A DNA stretch of 64,000 bases, taken from the NCBI RefSeq assembly GCF_003991405.1, contig NZ_RPEN01000149.1, positions 1 to 64,000 of the forward strand, read 5' to 3'. The notes beneath the pieces were generated by a model that did no database searches, was not told where the DNA came from, and was given only the letters and a program-made list of their open reading frames with translations. The translations under genes and the position numbers were made by a program. Source of the stretch: Pseudorhodobacter sp. E13 (GTDB lineage: Bacteria > Pseudomonadota > Alphaproteobacteria > Rhodobacterales > Rhodobacteraceae). Shown in pieces: positions 46,726 through 56,236 of this stretch; the first letter of the stretch is position 1; each line of letters starts with the position of its first letter.

Positions 46726-46805
46726 AACTGGCCAGCCGCAAGCGCAGCGCACAGTCGCTGCCACCCAAAACCGCGCACCGCGCGCGCCCCTTCGCGGCAC
46801 CATCC

Positions 46806-46826
46806 TTCATCTTGGCCCAAATACCT
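46806..46826 (+). repeat. Dispersed intergenic element, copy C
   Basis: The sequence is TTCATCTTGGC, then CC, then AAATACCT. It lies in the 248-base gap between the helicase gene and pdeM, which are read in the same direction; I see no other feature in that gap. Confidence 0.75.
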
Positions 46827-46973
46827 GAAACCGCCAAAGCTGCCCGCAACGCCGCCCCCAGCGCGCCCCCCCCGGCAATTGCCGCGAATGTGCGCCCCCT
46901 CGATGGGGGCAATCATTCGCCCCACCATATGCCGCCCCTTGCAACCCTGCCCCGGCTGCGGCACCGTCCGGCC

Positions 46974-47633
46974 ATGACCAGCTTTGCCTTTTCACTCGCC
47001 GATCAACCCCTGAGAGCGCTGCCCTCGGGCGCGTTGTATTGGCCTGAACAAAACCTGCTCTGCGTCGCTGACCTGCATTTGGGCAAATCCGCCCGGCTCG
47101 CGCGGCGCGGCGGCAGCTTGCTGCCCCCCTATGAGGTGGCCGAAACCCTGACCCGGCTTGATGCCGATATCGCCGCAACCGCGCCGAAAACGGTGGTCTG
47201 CCTTGGTGACAGTTTCGACGATATGCACAGCGCCGCGGCGTTGGACGCCTCACACCGTCAATGGCTCCTGCGCTTGATGGCCGGGCGGGACTGGATCTGG
47301 ATCGCGGGCAATCATGACCCGGCCCCGCTGGATCTGGGCGGCAGCGACCGGGCAGAGCTGCGGCTGGGTCCGCTCTGCTTTCGTCATATCGCGGAGCCGG
47401 GGGCGGCAGGCGAAATCTCGGGCCATTACCACCCCAAGGCCCGGCTTGCATCCCGCGCACGCCCTTGCTTTGTGCTGGGCCGCAACCGGCTGATCCTGCC
47501 CGCCTATGGCACCTATACCGGGGGGCTGTGGTGCAATGACCCCACAATCGCAACGCTGATAGACGCCCCCGCACTCGCCATCCTCACCGGTGCCAAAGCC
47601 ATCGCCTTCCCCCTGACCGGAGCCACCGCATGA
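46974..47633 (+). CDS. pdeM: Ligase-associated DNA damage response endonuclease PdeM
   Basis: The 219-residue metallophosphoesterase has LLCVADLHLGKSARLARRG (the D-x-H metal pair), VVCLGDSFDD, IAGNHDPAP and the distal histidines in GEISGHYHPKARL. PdeM works with the Lhr-like helicase and a ligase in a DNA repair set known from many bacteria. The ATG at 46974 opens the domain; the upstream frame is low in coding quality. Its stop overlaps the thioesterase start (ATGA). Confidence 0.92.
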   Translation: MTSFAFSLADQPLRALPSGALYWPEQNLLCVADLHLGKSARLARRGGSLLPPYEVAETLTRLDADIAATAPKTVVCLGDSFDDMHSAAALDASHRQWLLRLMAGRDWIWIAGNHDPAPLDLGGSDRAELRLGPLCFRHIAEPGAAGEISGHYHPKARLASRARPCFVLGRNRLILPAYGTYTGGLWCNDPTIATLIDAPALAILTGAKAIAFPLTGATA

Positions 47634-48043
47634 CCCAATCCCGCGTCCATGACAGCTTTGCCAAACAAGCGCTGATGGCCACTTTCGGCGCAAAAATCAC
47701 CGCGCTCTCCCCCGGCAAGCTGGAAATCACCGCCCCGATCCTGCCGCTGGCGCATCAGCAGCACGGCGTTGGCCATGCCGGGCTGACCTTTGCGCTGGCC
47801 GATACCGCAGGGGGCTATGCCGCGCTGTCGCTGATGCCTGCGGGGCGCGAGGTGATGACGGTGGAAGCCAAGATCAACCTGCTTGCCCCCGCAAAAGGCG
47901 AAGCCTTGATTGCGCGGGGTGAAGTGGTGCGCGCAGGCCGCCGCCTGAGCGTGGTGCGCGCCGATGTCTTTGCGCTGGAGGCGGGGGTGGAAACCTGCAT
48001 CGCGGTGCTGCAAGGCACGATGATCGCGGTTGACCCGGCATAG
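47630..48043 (+). CDS. PaaI family thioesterase
   Basis: The 137-residue hotdog protein has HQQHGVGHAGLTFALADTAGGYAALSLM, with the Gly/His/Asp pattern of PaaI catalysts, then EVMTVEAKINLLAPAKGEALIARGEVVRAGRRLSVVRADVFA. It overlaps the pdeM stop by four bases, so it is cotranslated with a DNA repair gene, an arrangement without an obvious functional link. Its 3' end meets a strong hairpin shared with convergent folD. Confidence 0.88.
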   Translation: MTQSRVHDSFAKQALMATFGAKITALSPGKLEITAPILPLAHQQHGVGHAGLTFALADTAGGYAALSLMPAGREVMTVEAKINLLAPAKGEALIARGEVVRAGRRLSVVRADVFALEAGVETCIAVLQGTMIAVDPA

Positions 48044-48080
48044 CCGCCCCCGGTCTTTACCCCAAACCGGGCTGGCGGCT
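48042..48080. terminator. Strong hairpin between convergent thioesterase and folD genes
   Basis: AGCCGCC (48042-48048) pairs with GGCGGCT (48074-48080), and CCCGGT (48049-48054) with ACCGGG (48066-48071): 13 base pairs with a two-base bulge and an 11-base loop. It includes parts of both stop codons. No T tract is present, so factor-independent termination is uncertain. Confidence 0.45.
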
Positions 48081-48970
48081 CAGGCCGTCAGACCATCGGG
48101 TTCGGGCAGGCCATTGGCGCGGCAGCAAGCCGTCAGCGTATTGGCAAGCAGACAGGCAATCGTCATCGGCCCCACGCCACCCGGCACCGGCGTAATTGCA
48201 CCCGCCACAGCGGCGCAGCTTGCGAATTCCGCATCGCCCACCAGCTTGGTCTTGCCGTCCCGCTCAATCCGGTTGATGCCCACGTCGATCACGGTGGCCC
48301 CCGGTTTGACGTAATCGCCGGTAATCATCTCGGGCCGCCCGACAGCCGCCACCAGAATATCCGCACCACGGCACACCGCCGCCAGATCCTTGGTGCGGCT
48401 ATGCGCGATGGTCACGGTGCAGCTATCGCCCAGCAGCAATTGCGCCATCGGCTTGCCGACGATATTGGACCGCCCGACGACAACCGCGTTCAACCCCGAC
48501 AGGCTGCCATGATGGTCGCGCAGCATCATCAGGCACCCCAGCGGCGTGCAGGGCACCATGCTTTTCTGCCCCGTCCCCAACAGCCCGACGTTCGAAATAT
48601 GAAACCCGTCCACATCCTTGGCCGGATCAATGCTGTTGATCACCAGTTCAGAATCCAGATGCGCCGGCAGCGGCAACTGCACCAGAATACCGTGAATTTT
48701 CGGATCGGCGTTCAGCTTGGCAATCAGCGCCAGCAAATCCGCCTCGGCGGTATCGGCGGGCAGCTTATGTTCGATAGAGGTCATTCCAACCTCTACCGTC
48801 ATCTTGCCCTTGGATTTCACATAGACTTCCGAGGCCGGGTCTTGCCCCACCAGCACCACCGCCAGCCCCGGCTTGATCCCATGTTCTTCCACCAGCCGCG
48901 CCACATGGCCTGCCACCTGCCCCCGCACGCGGGCCGCAAAAGCTTTTCCGTCGATGATCACAGCGCTCAT
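48080..48970 (-). CDS. folD: Bifunctional methylenetetrahydrofolate dehydrogenase/cyclohydrolase
   Basis: FolD converts 5,10-methylene-THF to 10-formyl-THF in two steps with NADP. The 296-residue protein has the catalytic [13 protein letters not shown] (Tyr and Lys), [17 protein letters not shown], and [18 protein letters not shown] in the nucleotide domain, then [15 protein letters not shown]. Its start overlaps the stop of the chorismate mutase gene (ATGA), so fhs, chorismate mutase and folD lie on one strand in that order. Confidence 0.97.
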   Translation of the reverse strand: MSAVIIDGKAFAARVRGQVAGHVARLVEEHGIKPGLAVVLVGQDPASEVYVKSKGKMTVEVGMTSIEHKLPADTAEADLLALIAKLNADPKIHGILVQLPLPAHLDSELVINSIDPAKDVDGFHISNVGLLGTGQKSMVPCTPLGCLMMLRDHHGSLSGLNAVVVGRSNIVGKPMAQLLLGDSCTVTIAHSRTKDLAAVCRGADILVAAVGRPEMITGDYVKPGATVIDVGINRIERDGKTKLVGDAEFASCAAVAGAITPVPGGVGPMTIACLLANTLTACCRANGLPEPDGLTA

Positions 48971-49281
48971 TTCGTCTCCGTTCGGGCATCGGCCCCTAAA
49001 TGGTTTTCCTCGCGGGCAATCGACCACTCGATCAACTGCCGCCACAGCGTTTCCGCCAGATCGGGGGCAAGCCCTTGCGCCGCCGCCGTGGCGCGCACAT
49101 TGGCGACCACCTGTTCCACGCGGTCGTCAATCCGGGCGGGCAACCCCGCCTTGGCCTTCACTTGCGCCGCGCGGTCGATATAGCCCGCGCGTTCCACCAA
49201 CAGACCAATCAGCGCCACATCCAGCCGGTCAATCTCGGCGCGGATGTCCTGCATCGTCATGCAATCGGCAGGGCGTTTCAT
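48967..49281 (-). CDS. Chorismate mutase (AroQ type)
   Basis: The 104-residue all-helical protein has [38 protein letters not shown], the AroQ helix 1 with Arg and the later Lys, then [11 protein letters not shown] and [16 protein letters not shown]. It is close in form to PchB/AroQ domains, converting chorismate to prephenate for Phe and Tyr. It lies 83 bases after fhs and overlaps folD, so an aromatic enzyme is embedded in a one-carbon gene block. Confidence 0.9.
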   Translation of the reverse strand: MKRPADCMTMQDIRAEIDRLDVALIGLLVERAGYIDRAAQVKAKAGLPARIDDRVEQVVANVRATAAAQGLAPDLAETLWRQLIEWSIAREENHLGADARTETK

Positions 49282-49364
49282 CGCGATCCCCTCTTTCTGG
49301 TTCCGGCCCCGCTTTGGACCGAAGACCCAGTGGGGTCAAGACGACGAAACGCCCCGCCATGTGT

Positions 49365-51041
49365 TTAGAACAGCCCCTCGACATTGCCATCCGCGTTCAG
49401 GCGGATCACCTCGGCGCTTGGCACGCGCGGCAGGCCCGGCATGGTCATGATCTCACCGCAGATCACCACGATAAAGCCCGCACCCGCCGACAACCGCACC
49501 TCACGCACCGGCACCGAATGGCCGGTCGGTGCGCCGCGCAGGTTGGGATCGGTGCTGAAGGAATATTGCGTTTTCGCCATGCAGATGGGGAAATGCCCAT
49601 AACCCGCATCTTCCCACGCCTTCAGTTGCGCGCGGATCGACTTGTCGGCCAGCACCTCATCGGCGTGATAAATCCGCTTGGCGATGGTTTCGACCTTCTG
49701 CATCAACGGCATGTCATCGGGATAGAGCGGGGCGAAATTGGACGCGCCGCTTTCGGCCAGTTGCACAACCTTTTTCGCCAGATCCTCAATCCCGGCAGAG
49801 CCTTGCGCCCAATGCTTGCACAGCACCGCCTCAGAGCCTTGGGATTTCACATAATCCTTCACCGCCTGCACTTCCGCTTCGGTGTCCGAGACGAAATGGT
49901 TGATCGCAACCACCACCGGCACGCCAAAGCTTTTCAGGTTGCCGATGTGGCGGCCAAGGTTCGGGCAACCCTTTTTCACCGCATCCACGTTTTCCGCGCC
50001 CAGATCGGCCTTGGCCACGCCGCCGTTCATCTTCATCGCGCGCACGGTGGCCACCAGCACCACCGCATCGGGGGCCAAGCCCGCCTTGCGGCATTTGATG
50101 TTCATGAACTTCTCGGCCCCCAGATCGGCGCCAAAGCCTGCCTCTGTCACCACATAGTCACCCAGTTTCAACGCGGTCTTGGTCGCGATGACCGAGTTGC
50201 AACCATGTGCGATATTGGCAAAGGGGCCGCCATGCACGAAGGCCGGGTTGTTTTCCAACGTCTGCACAAGGTTCGGCTGCATCGCGTCTTTCAGCAGCAC
50301 GGTCATCGCGCCGTCGGCCTTGATATCACGGCAATAGATCGGGGATTTGTCGCGGCGGTAGGCCACCACGATATCGCCCAGACGCTTTTGCAAATCGGCC
50401 AGATCGTTGGACAGGCACAAAATCGCCATCACTTCCGAGGCGACCGTAATATCAAACCCGGTTTGGCGCGGGAAGCCGTTGGACACGCCACCAAGCGAGG
50501 TGACAACATCGCGCAGCGCGCGGTCGTTCATATCCATCACCCGGCGCCAGACCACGCGACGCTCGTCAATCGCCAGTTCATTGCCCCAATAGATATGGTT
50601 GTCGATCATCGCCGACAAAAGGTTATGCGCCGAGGTGATGGCATGGAAATCGCCGGTGAAATGCAGGTTCATTTCTTCCATCGGCACCACCTGTGCCATA
50701 CCGCCCCCTGCGGCGCCGCCCTTCATGCCGAAGTTCGGGCCAAGGCTGGCCTCACGGATACAGACGACCGCTTTCTTGCCAATCCGGTTCAACCCATCGC
50801 CCAGACCCACGGTGGTGGTGGTCTTGCCTTCGCCTGCAGGGGTCGGGTTGATCGCCGTCACCAGCACCAGCTTGCCGTTCTTGCGGTCGGCAAGCGAGGC
50901 GATGAACTCTTGGCTCACCTTGGCCTTGTCATGGCCGTAAGGCAGCAAATGCTCGGACGGGATGCCCAGCTTTTCGCCAATCTCCATGATCGGCCGCTTC
51001 TTGGCTTCCCGTGCAATTTCGATATCGGTCTTGAACGCCAT
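49365..51041 (-). CDS. fhs: Formate-tetrahydrofolate ligase
   Basis: Fhs makes 10-formyl-THF from formate, ATP and THF. The 558-residue protein has the P-loop [48 protein letters not shown], and the conserved CYS-poor C-terminal [32 protein letters not shown]. The ATG at 51041 has GGGAGC upstream and gives the usual N terminus. Together with folD it supplies a full formate-to-methylene-THF path, useful for methylotrophic or formate-assimilating growth. Confidence 0.97.
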   Translation of the reverse strand: MAFKTDIEIAREAKKRPIMEIGEKLGIPSEHLLPYGHDKAKVSQEFIASLADRKNGKLVLVTAINPTPAGEGKTTTTVGLGDGLNRIGKKAVVCIREASLGPNFGMKGGAAGGGMAQVVPMEEMNLHFTGDFHAITSAHNLLSAMIDNHIYWGNELAIDERRVVWRRVMDMNDRALRDVVTSLGGVSNGFPRQTGFDITVASEVMAILCLSNDLADLQKRLGDIVVAYRRDKSPIYCRDIKADGAMTVLLKDAMQPNLVQTLENNPAFVHGGPFANIAHGCNSVIATKTALKLGDYVVTEAGFGADLGAEKFMNIKCRKAGLAPDAVVLVATVRAMKMNGGVAKADLGAENVDAVKKGCPNLGRHIGNLKSFGVPVVVAINHFVSDTEAEVQAVKDYVKSQGSEAVLCKHWAQGSAGIEDLAKKVVQLAESGASNFAPLYPDDMPLMQKVETIAKRIYHADEVLADKSIRAQLKAWEDAGYGHFPICMAKTQYSFSTDPNLRGAPTGHSVPVREVRLSAGAGFIVVICGEIMTMPGLPRVPSAEVIRLNADGNVEGLF

Positions 51042-51317
51042 TTTCTGTTGCTCCCTGCATGACAGCGCCCTGATCGGGCTTTGAGATTGGTGTAGCCAGT
51101 CCATTTGCGGCAAGAAAGGGCGTTTCCGACGCATCCCGCACCAAATTCGCCAGCCTCGGTTTCCGATAGGAGAATTCATCGCAGGATCGGGAAAAACGGG
51201 GCCGTGGGGCCGGGAATATACCAAGGGTTTTAGCGGCCCGCCTGAATCGGGCGCGGCGTTAAGGGAACGGAAAGCCCTTTGGCCGCGTTATATCCCCAAG
51301 CAACCTGGGAGAGTCTG

Positions 51318-51404
51318 ATGTCCAAACATCCTGTCGCCATCGTTTTCAATGCCGCCTTGGGCTTTGGCCTGCTGCTATCGGCGGGGGTCTTGTCCCTGCT
51401 GTAA
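51318..51404 (+). CDS. Candidate 28-residue membrane protein
   Basis: A short frame with GGGAGAG 6 bases upstream encodes a single hydrophobic helix with a short basic N terminus (MSKHPVAIVFNAALGFGLLL then SAGVLSLL). It ends 30 bases inside the convergent MOSC gene. This size and pattern suit a bacterial small membrane protein, but no homologue is known to me. Confidence 0.4.
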   Translation: MSKHPVAIVFNAALGFGLLLSAGVLSLL

Positions 51405-51980
51405 CCCGCGCCAGCCGCGCTGGTCGGGAATGTGCAAGGTCACGCTGTCGCCCAGCCGCAGCAGGCCTTCGCGCTCTACCCAAGCTGTCACCCCGCGCCG
51501 CCCCTTGCCCGCCGGTTTGAACGCCGCCCCTTTGCCCGGATGCATCGCCTCGATCGGTTTGGCGGGCAGAACGCAGGGGCGGTTTTCCATATCTACCACC
51601 AGCGTCGCCCCGCTTGGCGCTTGCAGCCGCGATGACGGCGGCAGATGCGTGAAATCGGGGATGCCCGCAATCACCATGGTCGCGCCCATCAGGGCCGGGT
51701 CAAGGGTTTCCACCCCCATGTCGGCGGCAATCGCGGCCAGTTCCGCCGCGCAGAGAATCGCAAATTGCCGGGTGTTGCGAATGGGCGTGCCGCGCGGATA
51801 TTGCGTCAGCACCCGGCTACAGGATGGGCGGGTCAGCCCGCCATGCGCCTCGCCCTCTGGCCCTGAAAACAGCGCGTTGATCTGGTCCACCGGCGCGCTG
51901 GCCAGTTGGGCAGCACGGTCGCGCACCAAGCCCAGCCAGACAATCGTGCCCATAAAGTCGGTTTTCATCAAAGCGGGCAT
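51375..51980 (-). CDS. MOSC domain-containing protein
   Basis: The 201-residue protein is one MOSC domain with RNTRQFAILCAAELAAIAADMG, LGATMVIAGIPDFTHLPPSSRL-like strands, ATLVVDMENRPC and a C-terminal GRRGVTAWVEREGLLRLGDSVTLHIP. The cysteine in ENRPC is the conserved MOSC sulfur-binding position. MOSC proteins handle molybdenum cofactor sulfur. It follows the methyltransferase gene by 6 bases. Confidence 0.88.
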   Translation of the reverse strand: MPALMKTDFMGTIVWLGLVRDRAAQLASAPVDQINALFSGPEGEAHGGLTRPSCSRVLTQYPRGTPIRNTRQFAILCAAELAAIAADMGVETLDPALMGATMVIAGIPDFTHLPPSSRLQAPSGATLVVDMENRPCVLPAKPIEAMHPGKGAAFKPAGKGRRGVTAWVEREGLLRLGDSVTLHIPDQRGWRGLQQGQDPRR

Positions 51981-51986
51981 TGCTGG

Positions 51987-52760
51987 CTACACCTTCACCG
52001 TAAAAAATACACGCCGGAACGGCAGCAGCGCCGCCCCATCCGGCAGCAATGGATAGGCCGCGCCCAGTGCCGCGTCATAGGCGTTCAGAAAGGCTGCCGT
52101 TTCATCCGTATTCAACCGGTCAAGATAGGGGCGCATCACGGTCGCTTGGGTAAAGGCACGCACCGGATGGCCTTCGCCTTGCGGTTCCAGCCGCTGCACA
52201 TATTCGCTTTCCCATGCCGTCACCGCGCCCAGGGGGGCCATCATCTCCCAGTATTTCACGGCGGTATGCACCGGCGATTGCGGCACATCGTCAAACCGAT
52301 CCGCAAAAAGCGAGGCGGCGATATCGCGCAAGAACCGATGCGATGGCGCGCCGGATTGCCGGGGCATCTGCACCGCCAGCATCCCACCCGGCACCAGCAT
52401 CGCGGCCAATCGCGGCAGCAGCGCCTCATGCCCTGCAACCCAATGCAAGGCGGCGTTGGAAAACAGCAGGGCCACAGGCGCTTTGGGCTGCCAGCGGGTC
52501 ACATCGCCTTCGATCATATCGCGATAGGCCCCGGTCTTGCGCGCCTCGGCCAGCATCGCGGGTGAGCTGTCCAGCCCGATCAGCGCCCGCCCGGCAAAAC
52601 GCGCCGCCAAGGCAGGCCCCACCGCCCCGGCACCACAGCACAGGTCGATCAGGTCGCCTTCGGGCAGGTCCGGCACCTGCGCCAAAAGGTCCAGCGCCGG
52701 GCGCAACCGCAGGTCGCGAAAGCGGCCATAGCGTTCGGGGTTCCAATCGGTTCCGGTCAT
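51987..52760 (-). CDS. tam: Trans-aconitate 2-methyltransferase family protein (Tam-like)
   Basis: The 257-residue class I methyltransferase has DWNPERYGRFRDLRLRPALDLLAQVP at its start, a Tam signature, followed by the SAM-binding LIDLCCGAGAVGPALAARF and VALLFSNAALHWV. Tam removes toxic trans-aconitate by methylation. The ATG at 52760 opens this pattern. It lies between the MOSC gene, which follows it, and ftsH upstream, with a terminator in between. Confidence 0.85.
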   Translation of the reverse strand: MTGTDWNPERYGRFRDLRLRPALDLLAQVPDLPEGDLIDLCCGAGAVGPALAARFAGRALIGLDSSPAMLAEARKTGAYRDMIEGDVTRWQPKAPVALLFSNAALHWVAGHEALLPRLAAMLVPGGMLAVQMPRQSGAPSHRFLRDIAASLFADRFDDVPQSPVHTAVKYWEMMAPLGAVTAWESEYVQRLEPQGEGHPVRAFTQATVMRPYLDRLNTDETAAFLNAYDAALGAAYPLLPDGAALLPFRRVFFTVKV

Positions 52761-52924
52761 CCTCAACCTCTCGTTAAACGTCAACACCGCATTGCGCCTT
52801 GGGTCCGGGCAAACCGCCCGCCACTGGCCGATATATCCCGCGCCGCGCGGGGCAAAGCAAACGCTTTCCCGGTGGGCTATGCAAATGCGCGGGGTTTCTC
52901 CGATGCGCGCCGCCCCCCAAACGC

Positions 52925-52955
52925 AAAACGCCGCGAGACAGGCTCGCGGCGTTTT
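52925..52955 (-). terminator. Rho-independent terminator after ftsH
   Basis: AAAACGCCGCGAG (52925-52937) pairs perfectly with CTCGCGGCGTTTT (52943-52955) around a five-base loop, giving a 13-bp stem with a T tract on the minus strand, 21 bases past the ftsH stop. Confidence 0.9.
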
Positions 52956-52976
52956 CCTTGGGTCTGGAGAGGCAGG

Positions 52977-54884
52977 TCAGGCAGAGGGTTCCGGCTCCAT
53001 CCCGCCTTTGTTGGCTTTGGGCTTGGTCTTAGGGATTGCCACAACCGACGCAGGCTCCCCGCCCGAGGGTTTATCCCCCTCATCATCGCCACCCAGCTTT
53101 TCACCGGCCACGACTTTCTTGATCTCATCGCCGGTCAGCGTTTCATATTCCAGAAGGCCCTGCGCCAGCCGCTCAAACTCCTCGGATTTCTCCAGCAGGA
53201 TTTTGCGGGCCAATTCATAGCCTTCGTCGATCAGGGCTTTCACCTCTTCCTCGATCAGGTTCTTGGTATCGGCAGAAACCGAGAAACCACCGGTTTGCCC
53301 CTGATAGCCCTGATGCGCCTCGGAATAGTCGATATTGCCGATCTTGTCCGACATGCCCCAGCGCATCACCATCGCCCGCGCCAAACCGCTGGCCTGCATG
53401 ATATCGCCCGAGGGGCCGTTGGACACGCCTTCTTCGCCCCATTTGATGATCTCGGCGGCTTTGCCGGCCATCGTCATGGCGATGCGCTGCTTGCACTGAT
53501 CCTTGTGCATGTTCAGCTGGTCCATTTCCGGCAAGCTCATCACCATGCCCAAGGCGCCACCGCGCGGGATGATCGTGGCCTTGTATACCGGGTCACATTT
53601 CGGCAGCGCCATGCCCACAATCGCGTGGCCTGCCTCGTGATAGGCGGTATGTTCTTTCTGCTCGGCGGTCAGCACCATAGAGCGCCGCTCTGCCCCCATC
53701 ATCACCTTGTCCTTGGCTTGTTCAAAGTCATGCATGGTCACGAAACGGCGGCCTACACGGGCGGCCATCAACGCGGCCTCATTCACAAGGTTGGCAAGGT
53801 CCGCACCCGAAAAGCCGGGCGTGCCGCGGGCGATAATGCGCAGATCGACATCAGGGCCAACCGGCACTTTGCGCGCATGCACGTTCAGAATCTTTTCGCG
53901 GCCCTTGATATCGGGGTTCGGCACATGGATCTGGCGGTCAAAACGGCCGGGGCGCAGCAGCGCCGGGTCCAGCACGTCCTTGCGGTTGGTGGCGGCGACG
54001 ATGATCACACCCTCATTCGCCTCAAACCCGTCCATTTCCACCAGAAGCTGGTTCAGCGTCTGCTCCCGCTCGTCATTGCCGCCGCCCATACCGACGCCAC
54101 GCGCACGGCCCACGGCGTCAATCTCGTCGATGAACACGATGCAGGGGGCGTTTTTCTTGGCCTGCTCGAACATGTCGCGCACGCGGCTTGCGCCTACACC
54201 CACGAACATTTCCACAAAGTCAGAGCCGGAAATGGTGAAGAACGGCACGCCCGCCTCACCCGCGATCGCACGGGCCAGCAGGGTTTTACCGGTGCCGGGC
54301 GGGCCAACCAGCAAAGCGCCTTTCGGGATTTTGCCGCCAAGACGGCTGAACTTCTGCGGGTTGCGCAGGAATTCCACAATCTCTTCAAGCTCTTCCTTGG
54401 CTTCATCAATGCCGGCCACATCGTCAAAGGTCACGCGGCCATTCTTTTCGGTCAACAGCTTGGCCTTGGATTTGCCAAAGCCCATCGCACCACCTTTGCC
54501 GCCGCCCTGCATCCGGTTCATGAAGAAAATCCAGATGCCGATCAGCACGAGGAAGGGCAACCACAGGCTTAGCAGGCTGAAAAAGCCCGATTGTTCCTGC
54601 GCCTTGGCCACAACGTCCACGTCTTTGGCGATCAGCTTGTCGGTGATTTCCTCGCCCTGCGGCTTGATGACGGAATAATCCTTGCCATCGGTGCCCCGGA
54701 CCAAAATCATTTCCCCGTCCAGCGTCACGCTGGCAACCTCGCCTGCCTCAACCCGCTCCACAAAGTCGGAATAAGACACCGAGCGTTGCGACATATTCGT
54801 CTGCCCGCCGCTGAACAGGTTGAACAAAGCCAGGATCAAGACCAGCAGGATGACCCAGAATGCGATATTTCGTGCATTTCCCAC
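52977..54884 (-). CDS. ftsH: ATP-dependent zinc metalloprotease FtsH
   Basis: FtsH degrades membrane and short-lived soluble proteins such as LpxC and heat-shock sigma factor. The 635-residue protein has two membrane helices (about 8-24 and 102-122) around a periplasmic loop, the AAA module with Walker A GPPGTGKT, Walker [16 protein letters not shown] and second region of homology, and the zinc site HEAGHAIVG in the C-terminal peptidase. The start is a GTG with AAGGAGA upstream. It follows tilS after 74 bases and closes the tol-tilS-ftsH block with a strong terminator. Confidence 0.97.
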   Translation of the reverse strand: MGNARNIAFWVILLVLILALFNLFSGGQTNMSQRSVSYSDFVERVEAGEVASVTLDGEMILVRGTDGKDYSVIKPQGEEITDKLIAKDVDVVAKAQEQSGFFSLLSLWLPFLVLIGIWIFFMNRMQGGGKGGAMGFGKSKAKLLTEKNGRVTFDDVAGIDEAKEELEEIVEFLRNPQKFSRLGGKIPKGALLVGPPGTGKTLLARAIAGEAGVPFFTISGSDFVEMFVGVGASRVRDMFEQAKKNAPCIVFIDEIDAVGRARGVGMGGGNDEREQTLNQLLVEMDGFEANEGVIIVAATNRKDVLDPALLRPGRFDRQIHVPNPDIKGREKILNVHARKVPVGPDVDLRIIARGTPGFSGADLANLVNEAALMAARVGRRFVTMHDFEQAKDKVMMGAERRSMVLTAEQKEHTAYHEAGHAIVGMALPKCDPVYKATIIPRGGALGMVMSLPEMDQLNMHKDQCKQRIAMTMAGKAAEIIKWGEEGVSNGPSGDIMQASGLARAMVMRWGMSDKIGNIDYSEAHQGYQGQTGGFSVSADTKNLIEEEVKALIDEGYELARKILLEKSEEFERLAQGLLEYETLTGDEIKKVVAGEKLGGDDEGDKPSGGEPASVVAIPKTKPKANKGGMEPEPSA

Positions 54885-54958
54885 GAAGTTTCTCCTTCAC
54901 GCGCCGGGCCGGAACGGGCCGCAGCTTTGCGCATAAGATAGCCATAAGTTCCGGGTGT

Positions 54959-56236
54959 TCAATGCGATAGTATAAAATCAGTGAAAGGCGCGACAATGCG
55001 CGCGCTGAAATCCGCCCCATAGCCTGCGATTGGGGCGGCGATCAGGGTGCCATCATACCACACAGCGGGCGAAACCAGCAACGAATCCCGGCTATGCCCG
55101 GTGGCCTTCCAATCCTTGCACTGGCGCAACCCGTCCGCCCCCAAGGCCCGCAGCTCTTGGCCCGGTTCAAACGGGCCCTCCACCTGCCAGCGCCCATCCC
55201 ACAGCGCGCCGGGCGGCGCGACCAGTCCTGCCACCGCGCGGGGTTCGCGCATCACGCGAAAAACCGCATCTGATAGCTTGATCCGGCATCCCGACAAAGT
55301 GGTATCCCTACCTTGCGCAATTGCCATCATGGCGCGAAACACGCCCGACCCGCGCGGCGCATAGCCCGCGCCCGAAATCCAGCGCAGCGCCGCGATCAGC
55401 ACGCGCCGCTGCACCTCGCCACCTTCATGCCGCCACAGCTTGTGGTCAAAGATCACTTCGCCTGCTTCACTGCTACGGCACAGCCTTTTGGCGGCGTCTG
55501 CGGTGGCGGCCTGCACTGCGCCTTGCGCCTCCAGGAGGTTGACGATCACGCCATTCAAACGGTCAATGGTAATGCCCAAAGGCTTCAAGGCCCGCAGCGC
55601 CCGCCGCGCCTTGACGCGGGTAAAGCGGTCATTGTCATTGCTGGGGTCTTCGATCCACGCCACGCCTTGCCGTGTCAGATATCCCCGCAAATCCGCGCGC
55701 GACACCACCAAAAACGGGCGCAAGAACCGAACCGCACCTTCGTCCCAATGCCTGCGCATGCCGACCAGCCCGTCAATCCCGGCCCCACGGGCAAGGCCCA
55801 TCAGGAATGTCTCGGCCTGATCATCCGCCGTATGGCCCAGCAGAATATGGGAAATGCCTTGCCCCGCCGCCCAATCGGCCATCAGGCCATAGCGGGCTTT
55901 GCGCGCGGCTTCCATCAGGTTGCCCGCAACCGCGCCATGCTGCCAGCGCAGCACCGCATGCGGCACGCCCAGCCCGGCGCAAATCTGCGCCACCTGCGCC
56001 GCTTCTGCTGCCGACTCGGGGCGCAGCGCGTGATCGACCGTGACGGCCCATAGCGCAAACCCTTCATGCGCCGCCACCGCCGCCATCAGATGCAGCACGG
56101 CCATAGAATCAGAACCACCCGAAACCGCAACAGCGACTCGGGTGGGGTTTCGTTCTGTCGATAAGGCGCTTTGCGCAAAATGGGCCAAGACCGCGTCCTG
56201 CCCGAATTGCAGCGGCCAGTCGTCGCCTACTGGCAC
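54959..56236 (-). CDS. tilS: tRNA(Ile)-lysidine synthetase
   Basis: TilS changes the wobble C of the tRNA-Ile(CAU) to lysidine. The 425-residue protein has the PP-loop motif SGGSDS (39-44), LGHTADDQAETFLMGLARGAG and LRPFLVVSRADLRGYL, followed by a short substrate-recognition C terminus. The start is a GTG that overlaps the cpoB stop by 10 bases, indicating translational coupling. In Rhodobacteraceae tilS commonly follows the tol-pal genes and precedes ftsH, as here. Confidence 0.94.
   Translation of the reverse strand: MPVGDDWPLQFGQDAVLAHFAQSALSTERNPTRVAVAVSGGSDSMAVLHLMAAVAAHEGFALWAVTVDHALRPESAAEAAQVAQICAGLGVPHAVLRWQHGAVAGNLMEAARKARYGLMADWAAGQGISHILLGHTADDQAETFLMGLARGAGIDGLVGMRRHWDEGAVRFLRPFLVVSRADLRGYLTRQGVAWIEDPSNDNDRFTRVKARRALRALKPLGITIDRLNGVIVNLLEAQGAVQAATADAAKRLCRSSEAGEVIFDHKLWRHEGGEVQRRVLIAALRWISGAGYAPRGSGVFRAMMAIAQGRDTTLSGCRIKLSDAVFRVMREPRAVAGLVAPPGALWDGRWQVEGPFEPGQELRALGADGLRQCKDWKATGHSRDSLLVSPAVWYDGTLIAAPIAGYGADFSARIVAPFTDFILSH

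Noticed and set aside
51042-51317. A possible folate- or purine-type riboswitch upstream of fhs
   Set aside because: I looked for known alphaproteobacterial riboswitch cores and could not make a fold or match any consensus.
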